In this document: positions 33,801-45,800 of the stretch, in pieces | Layout: every line of letters begins with the position of its first letter | Numbering within the stretch: position 1 is the stretch's first letter | Origin: Bemisia tabaci | Lineage: Eukaryota; Arthropoda; Insecta; Hemiptera; Aleyrodidae | Direction of reading: 5' to 3' | DNA length: 64,000 bases | Assembly (NCBI RefSeq): GCF_918797505.1 | Contig: NC_092793.1 | Location: 59,539,749 to 59,603,748, forward strand | Made by a program: the position numbers and the translations under genes | The notes under the pieces: model-generated | What the model was told of the DNA's origin: nothing | The model's database searches: none | What the model saw: the letters and a program-made list of their open reading frames with translations, nothing else

Positions 33801-36800
33801 ATTGAAAATTTCAGAAAGAAAATTTTCCATGCCTTTATTTGTTTTAGTGTGAAATTTCAAATCAAAAGAAAAATAATTATACTGAGCAAATATTTCTCAC
33901 CGGTAAAGCAAAACTTAACTTATGGCACCGGTAAAAAAATTGCTCTCTATCTTTCTACCCTCTTAAGTCTTTCTTATTAACGCAGTCATGATTTTATTCC
34001 AAATAATGTTACTTTTACGTAAATTTAAACTCGTGATATTTCTAAAAATAATGTATTATTCTTTGCACAGGTCTAAACATCTGTATTACATTATCCCCAG
34101 AGGCAAACCTTGTATGATGTAACTTTTGGTTCGAGGTTCACCTCTTAATCTTCATAGAGTCATAGTATAATATTTTTAAGTAATATACCATAATTTTTAC
34201 CTCATTATCTGACTATTGAGAGCTGGAAGGGAGAAAATGAAATTATTGTATAGATCTTCCTTCTACTTTCAATCAGATATTTTCCACTTGGTTCATTTCA
34301 TGGAAATGTATAATATCCGCTCACTTGCACATATGAATTTGCCGAAGTGGAGAGAGTACAGCGATTTATGAAAAATAACCTTTTTAAAGGAAGTACTAAA
34401 ATTTTGACTTTACTATAACCTTTCTAAATGCTTTATTTATTTATGATTTTAACTAAATTTTGATTTTTTATAGCGTAGCTGCGGTGGTCCATGTATCAGA
34501 AAAACAGATGCAAGAAATGATGGGCCACGGTTTTTATAGCGGTTGCATAACCGAGATTGCCAATTTTTGTCCATTATGAACTTTAAGCAGCCGCAGTGTT
34601 TAGAAATTAATTTGGATTTTTCTTAAAGATCAGATGTCTAATTCGTTTTTCTCGATTGTAAATACCTCTAGATACCAAATTTCAGGCAAATCCGTCGGCA
34701 AAAAACCGAATTGCCAATTTCGACCATTTTGAACTAAAACTGACCGTCATTTTTAAACAATTTGAGATTATGGCGTCGAGTTCGCGCGAATTTTTTTCTT
34801 TTTTTCTGTTCTTTTGAACGATGCATCACAAGAGGGGGTCTTTCCATGTGAGAGAAAAGTTGGGGGCCGTTATCACTCCAAGGAAGCCCCCTAAAAATTT
34901 TGGGGGGGCTGAAAAGTAGCTCCCTGTGACCTAGGAACGTCCTCCTAGTTTCAAATCTTTGGATCAACTAGGTAAAAAGTTAGAGTAAAGGGGACGGGGA
35001 CTTTTCCCTCACCCTGAAGAATTTTTCAAATGCAAGGTAGAACAAATACGCGGAAGAAAGAAGGAGGAAAGGAAGCGCGGGAAAGAGGAAGTAGGAAATA
35101 ACATTGGAAGCAGGACGTAGGAGAAATTAGTAGTCCTCTCCGTCAAATTTTGGAGAAAGGCCATTTTAATTTATCACTTCAAAGTGATCGGACCTTTCAT
35201 GCATCATCCTTATTCCCAGCATTTAGAAGTCGAATTTCACTCTCGTGGCCATTTTTTCACATACTGTTTCAGCACTCTCAGCCACGCTTTCAAACTGCAG
35301 TTTTCTCCCGCGTGCATTATTACCCATGGGAGTGTCACGCCACTGCAGAGGATCAGGCGCACGGACAACAATCAGGAACAGACATTTTAAGGGGGGGGGG
35401 GGGGGGGTCAGGAGCGGCGGGAGGAGGGGGTGACGTCACGTTGCAGGGACTCTGTCGCGGGAACGATTAATGGAGAAGGTGGGGATGAGGCTGTTGGCGG
35501 TGGTGCGGTGCGAGATAATAGACAGCGATTAGTAAACAAACGACCCACATCGAGCAAGTGGCATTCGTGGCGCACACGGAGCTACCGAGTCAACCATCTA
35601 GCGAGCATCATGCACCGCGACCGGGAACCGACGGGAGTCGAGGAGGCGTAATTGGAGGAGGAAGTGAGGAAATTGAAGTTCACAGAGGGGAAGCTCTTGA
35701 TCTTGAGCTTGGCTCAAAATCAGACTCCGCCGCTTCATTCCATGCGGCGCACATTGGTTCCAGGGCCCGATCTAGGTGGCATTAATTAGAATATCACTGA
35801 TGATGACATATTATATATGTTTCTAGGGGTTCTTTGGGTCGCTAATTACGAATTTGAAGTCAATTTGACTGTATCATTTAGCATAAGGTGGTAAATTTGC
35901 ATTTAGCTTGAAAATTCATACTTAATACTACATTAATAATATTTTAAAATGGCTGAATTCCTGGACTGATATATTTTTCAACCTTTTTCGATTTATCATC
36001 AAAAACTATCGATGAATTTACGAGGATTTGTCCTCTAATTACTAATTTTCTTATGGGGGGGGGGGGTGGGCAATGTTGTATAATTTTGTGAACCAGGAAT
36101 TGGTATTATCTGGTAAAATATACCTCCTAAATGTTGTGGTTTCCCTGAGGAAAATAAATTCCAGTACCAAAGAAAACTGCTTATCCCACTATTCGAGTTG
36201 TTCATACAGTGTTGACAAATCAGCGTAAGAAGAACTTTATTTGAACCTCAATGCTCGCTGATTTCTTGATTCGCCGCGCTTTAAAACCAACAGAAATTTT
36301 GAAGCTTTGTAATTTAATGGTACAATTATGCTATCAGAATTATTATATTATCAGAATAACTATGAATTAAGATTCGATCTTCGTCTATAATTCAAAAAAT
36401 ACATTTAAATTCATTATACGCGGCAATTTAAACATACGTAACATAAATATTTTACTTGAACAAGAAGTATAGGTATTCACTCAATGAAGGAAAGCAGAAA
36501 CCAAAATTAATAACAAAGTATTTTGAAAGAAAAATGATTACTGTCTGTAAGAGCAGGAAAATATTCATCGGTATAATATTTTATTGCGCATCAAAAAGAG
36601 TGAGGTGTCACACTTGCTTTTTTTCTTTTTTAAACAAAGTTGTGAGCTTGCGATGATTTCAGAGCCTTACAAACCTGAGAGAATAAAAACACGAAGAAAT
36701 CATGAACCAAGAAAGAAATAAGCATTCGTTGTTAAGTTAGAGGACATTTACTCATACAATCACGGAATAATGCGCGAGGAGTGCAGTAAGCTCCTTTTCT

Positions 36801-39800
36801 GTGGAACAGTGCTATGTCTATGGGCCTCTCTAAAGGTACAGACAATGTGAAAAACAATTATCTAAACGATTGAGAGGATTTAAGAACCCACGTGTTCTGT
36901 ATTTTGAGCCATAATTGTAAAATTTCTAGTCAAAAAACGGGAACTGTCCTTAGTCTATGGGCTTCTCTGCAGGTATAGACAAGGTGAAAAATAATCATCC
37001 CAATGATTGTGAGGATTTGAGAACTCACTTGATGTGCAAAAAATGCAGTCCTCAAAGATCTGGAGTCTGCAGTAGTGCAGTAAACTCCTCAGTGTGTCAA
37101 TTTTCTTCATTTCTCGAAGGCCGGTTTTGGAAATTCAAAGTGCGCTAACCTCCAGGGACGCAAGTATGCGCAGAATTTTTTTGCTCCGAAATCAAGTGTA
37201 GGGTCAGCACTAACTACTTCAGTCGGTCTGCACGTGTGCGAACCTACGCAGGGCCTTTATTTTGAGTCATAATTGTAAAATTTCCAGTCAAAAAACCGGA
37301 GCTGTGGTAAGTCTATGGGCTTCTCTAGAGGTATAGACAAAGTAAAAAATAATCATCTTAACGATTATGAAGACTTGAGAACCCACATGACCTATAAAAA
37401 ATGCAGTATTCATATTCCCAAGGATCTGAGGTCTGCAGTAAGCTCCTTAGTGTGTCAATTCTTTATTTCTTGAAAGCCGGTTTTGGAAATTCAAAGTGCC
37501 CTAACCCCCAGGGACGCAAGTATGCGCAGAATTTTATTGCACTAAAATCAAGTTTAGGGTTAGTACTAACTACTACAGTAGGTCTGTATGCGTGCGAACC
37601 GGCGCAAGACATTCATCTAGAGCCATTTTTGTAAAAATTTGCTTGGAATTAGTAGAAAATAACGCTTTGTCTAACGGCTTGTCTAGATGTATAGACACGT
37701 TTTTGAAAGATAGTAAGAACGTATAAACCTTTAACATGCCTTATATTTTTGATACACCATAACAGAACACTTCACATTTGCATCTATTTCTGTGTGATGA
37801 ACTTCAAATCATAGGACCTGACAGTAAACACTGAAAACTGGTGCGAGTCCGCCCAAAAGTACCTCGCGGCCTCACCTTTAGGTGCTTATCATTTCCTTAT
37901 TAGTGATCCAATCTTCATGATATTTGGCCAAGTTACTCTCGAGAGTATGCACTATCAATCTGTGGTGTCAAATTTTAATTTTTCCAAAATTCATTTTTTC
38001 GAATTAATGCCACCTAGATCGGGTCTTGGAACCAATGTGCGGCGCGCCGGCCGTGGCGCCTGGTCAGAGGATCGGCCTCCAGGCCAGCAAACTGCTTCAT
38101 CATCCCACGTGGTCCATACCGTCTATAATCAGAATTTGACGGCAGGATGAGAAGCATGAGAGCGAAAAAAAGCAGGACTGATCTCCATAAAATTGAGAGA
38201 CTACAACCAGCGGGCTGATTTTTGAAATTTATAGACAAAGAGTACATATGGAGTATCGAACGATCCTGTTGGTTGAAATGTTTGATTCCGATAGACTAAA
38301 GGAGAAAATGATGGACTAACCGTAGGGTCTCTCGTGGGTCGCCTTTAGTTACCTATCACCTACCTCCTTTGTCCATTGCAACCACCCGCTTCCACCAATA
38401 GGATCCCTCCAAATCCCTCTCGTCATATTTGTTTATAGCTTTGTCTATCGATTTCAACAATCAGCTCCCAGCGCTCAGTGGCACAGGGTGCCAGTCTTCC
38501 CTGGAAAAAATTGGCGATAGGAGCTGTGTTTCAAAATACCATAGGAGTTCTTATAGCCGACTAAAGATGGCTATTGAAAATCATATAGCTGACTGTAGAA
38601 AGCGGAGCAAATCATGTAGCCGGGCTATACGAAGCTATAAAAAAGTATACAGTCGGGCTATAGTTCATATCGCCGGGCTTTACACTTTATCGTCATTGGC
38701 TATAAGAGGCTATAAGAAATTGTGTAGAAATTCGTGTGCTTTGGAAATCATTAAGTTTGATACGGAACTATCTTAATATTTACAAAACACACATTATATT
38801 TTCCTTTGAAACATTTTTTTTTTTCATCAATTAAAATGAAAATAGCTCATACACAGTGAGCAAACATTTTAAAACCATGAGTTGAAAAACGCTGACTCCG
38901 CGAGATTAAATATTAGAGCCTAACACAAAGCGGAACGGCGACGCACTGGCGCCTACAAACCTAACAGGGATACTTCACGCATTGCGCAGTGCGTGAAGTA
39001 TCCCTGTTAGGTTTGTAGGCGCCAATGCGCGTTTTGCGCTCTCTGCCCGCCCGCCTCGCCGCAGCGTGCCACGGCGTCTGAAGCAACTATTTCACACCAG
39101 AGGTATTGCACAGTATCATAAGAAATTGAAGGCGCTCCAACAAATTAAGAATGACAAGCATCCTTCAAAAGTACGGAGCTTTTAGCAAAAAACCGTCCAT
39201 TTCTTTCTAACCTCTCTGTACCATCGCTGTGCAACAGCGATGAGTGCTAAACAGGAATATTGACAATTCACGGTCGGAAGTGGTTCATCTCACACCTCAC
39301 TGTCCTCTTCGATAAGGTTTGGAACATCGCTTGGAAACTTGCTGCGACTTAAAGTGCACGCGACCGCAGTACGAAGATCTTTCTGCACACTCTGAACATT
39401 ATATCCCTCAAGAGGTTTGGTTCCCATATGCTATAAAACCCTGCAGTCTCTCTCCGGGTCTCTAAATGGTTTGACAAACAACTTAATATTATTTGCATGG
39501 CTGATGCTCGCTGCAGTGACCCTTTTATGTCTTGGATAGTTCATAGTACGGATGGACGAGAGAAAAATGACAGCAGGACACGTTCTGAGCACTCATTTTC
39601 TCGCATCGATTCGACGTATTCGATTGAATGTCTCGGTTCTGATCGCTAACTCGAGAAAGTTGTGACCACGCTTTTAACCGCGATTGACCAAGAAATAGGA
39701 ACCACCGCATTTCTCACAAGGCAAACCGATTAACTTCAGTTCAGTGAAAAAAATCATGCACACCCTGATATACCCACATCCGCTAGGATCATAAAAAAAT

Positions 39801-42800
39801 GGTGAAGCGTTTGACGTGGTTCAAACCTGGCGCAGCGTGAGGATTGGGAAAGTCCTACAGGGTTATTCAAAAGTCGCGCACCACTGGTCATAACTTTAGT
39901 TCTAATTATGATATCGATTTGCGGTTTAAGACGTGTTTCCTCTTACCGAGGGGGAAACTTTTTTAGGTACTTTCCAGTTTTTGATTCCCTCGGGGGCGGG
40001 GGGGGGGGGGGGCAACTCAACAATTTCAAATGGCCACAACCCTCATGGCCAGTAGTGCGTAACTTTTGAATAACCCTGTACATCGACGGTGAAACTACAA
40101 AAATGCGTATCTCGGTTGTGATGTGTAAAAATTTCCATTCCTCTTTCATTCTGCAAAAAGGAGGCCGGACCAACATCATGACTTGAATTTTTTACGGGAT
40201 ATTCTTAACTTAGAGTAGAAAAATCACCGACATTTTCAAGAAATGACGATAAGTGGTTTTCCATGTAGAAAATAAAATATATCAGGAAGTCTACAACGCC
40301 GCAGTACGCCGAGATACGCATTTCTGCAGTTTCACCATCGATATGCTCTTTGGCTGTTCTGACTACAGGGCATGCACGTACGATTCTATGACTTACATTC
40401 GAACACTCAGCACTCTAACTGACTTTACCGGTTCACCAGGTTTTTATGAGACCCTGTGTAATTCTAATCCAAATCCTCAGCCGTATTCAATCGAGGATTG
40501 CTGTTCAAGCGCTCGTGATGCACAAAATCAAACTAGCTTCAAATGTATCAGTTTAATGAGAGGCTGACTCGAGACTCATAATCCACTTAATCAATCCTAA
40601 AAACACGCTCGTTTTCAGGGGCATTTGAGTCTGCCGTGCTAAGGAAGAACGCCGTATGAACATCCGAGAGTTGCCACGTTTCCTTCGATAAAATGTCTAT
40701 TCTGGAGGAAAGTTATGATATATATCCTGCTTTGAAATTTTCAGGAACTTTAGGTGAAATTGTGTACAAAGTACAAAATTATCTGAAAAATCGAAATGAA
40801 AATATTCATAAATTTACCAGGAATTTCGTGTTTTATCAAAGGTAATTTGGCAACGCTTGGGGGTTCATACGGCGTTTTTCCTAGCACGACAGAGTAGGTG
40901 GACTGAGCTATCTGGATAAAGGGTAAACTGGTTTGGGCAGGCATGGCGCGTCGCGTGGCGTGGTGATGCGTTGGCGGTAATGTCCGTTAAGGTCATAAAC
41001 AGGGGGGTGGGTAGTTGGGTACGGGTAGTCAGTTTCGATGACGGATGAGATGGAAATTAATCCAGGGGAAATGAGCGTTTTCGTCGAGGGCTCTGATTGA
41101 TGGCAATATTTCGAGAGGCTCATTGCGACCTTGACAATGATTACTGTTCCGCTCAGCTGTGTCCGGGTCTGATCTGGCCTCTACTCACATCAGTGCCTCC
41201 ACACCTCTGCATACCTCGTGGCGAGTTCTATCCACAAATCTTCATACCTAATCTTTTTACTACATATATTTATCTTTATACCATACTAGCAACCAGCCCG
41301 TGCTTCGCACGGTGATAAACCGTCATTAATGAAATTACACCATGTTATAACAATAACTTTTGTATTAATATATTTTACTATACCTATTATGCCCATATTT
41401 ATATTTTTTAATATAATTATTCAGAAGCTACAAAATATTTTTACATGTGGGGGCTGTTGTTGTACCCATCAGCAAAAACAAAAAACATGTTTGCGAGTAT
41501 CAATTTTGTAAATATGGTAGTAATTTATAGACCCAGCAGTCTTGAAATTAAAAAATAAATAACTGTTGTAAGAAGATGTATTTATTAATTTCAATAAATA
41601 AAAAAGGCAAATTTTGAGATGTTGCTCTACACTAAAAACATTAAATGAAAAATCATACAAAAGAATAAACTTAAAAAATATAAAATCATGAGTGTGACAG
41701 ACATTTTGAGATCTTGCGCTAGACCTAAAAAAGTAGTCAAGTTATTTATTTTAATTGAATAGCAACTTGAATTGACAATAAATTTTGAAAGAAGATATAA
41801 CATGCTCTGAAATTTTGGAAATTGGAATTGGAATTTTGAATTTATCATCATTTAATAACAATTTAAATTTATAATCTGGAAAAATTAAATTATTCCGGAA
41901 AATAATTTCGGACTTTTAATGTGAAGTACCAGTATTGTGATGCCTTGCATTTCAAAAAAGAGGAGGTGAACGGCCATTTTAACAGATGCTGTCATAATGG
42001 TCTTCTCAGACTTGCCGAGCCTGGAATCGAAGACCAACTTCGCGACCTCTTCTCCAAACCTATTTTCATGACCAACATTTTGAGGTACAACAGTTGTATG
42101 GCTTTTGCATCTCTGTCTGCTTCCGAAGCTCATATAATTTTGAACCAAATCTTCTGCTATTGAATACGAAAAATCATGGAGAATTTAAGTTTTATGTTAA
42201 CCAGCTTCTCGAAAGAAAAATAAAATTTCTAAGGAAGTCTGCAACGTCGCAAAAGAAGAAACGTCGTCTCTCATTTTGCCCAAAAATATGTATGTATAAA
42301 ATTGAAGGCATCATGACTGGCCTCTCTCAACTTATATTCGTCTGTAACGATAAACAATGGGACGCGTTTGCTACGGCGCCTTGATACAACTATATAACCT
42401 CGACGGATGTCCGTATTGCGTTCAAAAAATTGAAGGCGTTTTGACCCCCTGCTCATACTACCTGTAGTTGATTCGATCGACAAACGCGTTGGTCGGCGGT
42501 GACGGGGACTTGATGCATTTTTTTAAACTTGATGGATGTCCGTATCGCACGACTGAAGTGCGAAACCACGTATCTCCGTTGCGGTGTTTCAAAATTTCCG
42601 TTCTTAAATCATCTCTTCCATGAGAAACAATCCAAATTTACGACTTTAAATTTTGAACCAAATTTTCTGCTATCGAATACGAAAAATCATTGAGAATTTA
42701 AGTTTTATGATGACCAGCTTCTCGATGGAAAACTAAAATTTCAATAATTTTTCCATCACAATACTGGCACTTCACATTTAAAAGTCCGAAATTATTTTCC

Positions 42801-45800
42801 GGATAATCATTTTCGATAATATTATCAGTGCTCTGCCGAAATGAATTGAGGTCATTTCCTTGTTCACCCCTACGTCGTACATTATCTATCTCACTGAGAT
42901 AGCCATCATGCCGCACTTTGCGTCGCGCGGATAAATTGCGAGAAACATTGCCACGCTTCGCCGGACGCCCACGTTTTCGACTCCGATCCATTCTCAATAT
43001 TAAAACGAATACGCGCACTTTACTAAAAATTCGAGATTCTTCATACACGACAAATATTAACAAAATTCAAAAGACGACGCGCACTGTACGAAAAAATCGG
43101 AATTCTTCATAAACGACGAATATCCATGACGACGAACGCCTCGGGCAGCCGAGTCATCAGGTGACCGAGAACGAACAATTTCGTGAAATTACAGATTTCG
43201 TGATTTTGGCAACACTGCTCCGGTTCGGAATCTCCAAAATTAGACAGAAAAAACAGCTGATCGAGACGCAATAAAAGAAGGGAAACCACGACGACCAGAC
43301 GACGACGATCGATCGCGCAACACCGCTCTAACACACGGGTCACCCTATTTTAGCGTGTTTTCAACCCTTAGAATCAAAATTTCGAAAATCGGACGACGAA
43401 TTGCACCCCTTCAGCACGAACCGCACATGCGTACAAAGTTTCAAGGAAATCCGCCTTCGGGAAGTCGCTGAAACATTGGGTACAAAATTGGGGCCTCTCC
43501 TTTATAGTTTTAGAAGATTTCTAGGAACCTAACCTAACCTAACGTAACCTAAGTTATGATAATCTTTTTGGTTAATTTTCTAGTTGAATTGGACGTATTT
43601 CTATCAAACGGACCTAAGCGCCATAGGGTGAGGAAGGTAGAGAGGGGCTTGGATTGGCGGCGGAATCGGGCGTCCGGCTTATTCCGTCCTATACTCGCAA
43701 TGCTTTTCCATGGCGCTTAGGTCCGTTTTACAGAACGCGCTATCCGGCATTCTAAATTCCTCAAAAGGAACTCCAATTGGCGCTTAGTTCTGTTTGATAG
43801 AAATACGTCCAATTTATCTTGTTTTTAGTTAATATCAGGATCGAAGTGCACGGGCAGCGCTAGGAATTTTTTAGGAGGGTGCTTATGGGACGAAGGATCC
43901 ATCCATTAAGAAAACATTTCGATTTCCGCTTTTGATGTGTTCCAGTAGGGGGATGGGGAATAGACCAGGTCATTTTCTTGTTGTGTTCACGGTAAAGTGT
44001 CAAATTCACAAAAGAAGTCCCAAAAAACGTCACTTGTAAAGTTCCGAAGTACTGATCTGTTTTATGCAAATGAAAAATTGACGGTTTTACAAATTTTTTG
44101 TCACTGCTATGAAGACGTTTTATCATCGCCACAGAAAACCTCGATTTTTAATTGATTAGCTTATTTTTTGTCAGTATCCCTCTAAAGGTTTATTTAAAGT
44201 ATTGTAACGCACTTTTCGCTATTTGTCCCCCCCCCCCCCCGTCTGGTACACACCAATACCATTAATCTAATACTTTTTTTGAAAACCATGTAAACACTCA
44301 GCTAGATTTAGAAAGTAACGCTCGGTTTGGAGCATTTCCTTTTTTGTCAATGTTGAATCAAGACGTTTCCCTTTTCCTCAAGTGCGATACGAAATTAATA
44401 CCGGAGGGCGCTGCGTAAACGCACTACGTGGAAGGAAATTTGGCGGCAACATGCAAGAGTAATCCAATAAACTTTCCTCAGTCAGCTTCAATTTCTCCTG
44501 CACAGAACCGTCTAGTTCATTTCTAATTAATTTTCGTGGTCAGCTAGAAGGAATATGCCGTGAGCCATAATCATTTTTTTCCGCGTATGTTTTCCAGTTG
44601 AGAGGCTTGTAAGACAAGGCGCATGCGTGCTTTTTTTGCTATTTCGAGAAAAACGTGTTTGAAGTTTCGAAATTACATCGATCCTTATGAAGGAAAGAAA
44701 CTTCAAACTGACTTTTTGATGTTTAAAAATTTGAAATTGCGATCGAATTTTTCACACAATATGCATTAAGTCTAGTTTTACTTGGTTTCATTAATATCTC
44801 GATTTTTTTCAAAAATTGCACTTAAGCGCCTTGCCCTCCAAGCCCCTCAGTTGTACTAAATGTGATTCTCAGTGACCTACAGACGAGAGCCGCTACTACG
44901 TTGCGCTTCTTTGCGTCCTGTGTCTTTGAAATATTTTGGAATAATTCCACGTATTGGTAAACTTACAGTCAGGAATTTAATCCTTTTATATGCTTCAAGA
45001 CGCTCCGTCCCAAGTATGAAATTTTCAAAATGTTGACATTCTTGCACTCAAGTCATGTTTGTCAAGAAATCAGAATCCTTTCTCGAGTTTTCTGACTGTG
45101 CCGAAGTCTCTCCAAACATTAAAATGAAGCAGTGGCGAGGAGTGAGTGATCGATCATCGATATTTACCGATTTGGAACTAAGGTAAAAAAATCGATTATT
45201 AAGGTGTCCGTTGCAAATACCCTGTTTATCGATCCTTTTCCATCGGTTTGAATGGAAGATAAATCGATATGTCGCAAAGCATGCCACGCCACTGTGATGA
45301 AGGCAAGCAGAGAAAGGGGAGGGGGTGAGGCGGTGAGGTCAGTGAGGTAGAAGATAATCTTGCTCCAGTTAACATCAAACCCAAAAAGGTAAAAGATTTT
45401 TATGAGACATGTAGACCTCCGCTTAAGGAGTGATGCCGTCATCAGTTCACTGACAAACGGATTGCACTCGCGCAAATTGGAAAAAAGTAAAAGAAGAAAG
45501 AAAAAAAAACAGTCCTTAAGACGGAACGTGGTCCACTCTATTTTGGTAATTTTTTTTCCACAGAACCTCAAGTCCGTTGAAAATCGTCCTAATTTATTCC
45601 TTTAAAGCAAGATGGCAAAAAACTTCGCAATTCGGATGTTTTTGTTGACAACAGATGATCGACAAAAATCCATCTTCTCCAGCACCATATTATGAGTCAT
45701 GAGTCAAACGGAGGAAAAGCAATAAGCGGAGGAGAGTTATTGCATGAGGCATGAGACAAGGAATGCTACTTATGCTGAGCAACTTTTTCGGGTTGGAATT

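Noticed and set aside
43526..43552. True telomere end
   Set aside because: Only five units, one imperfect, in the middle of a gene intron.
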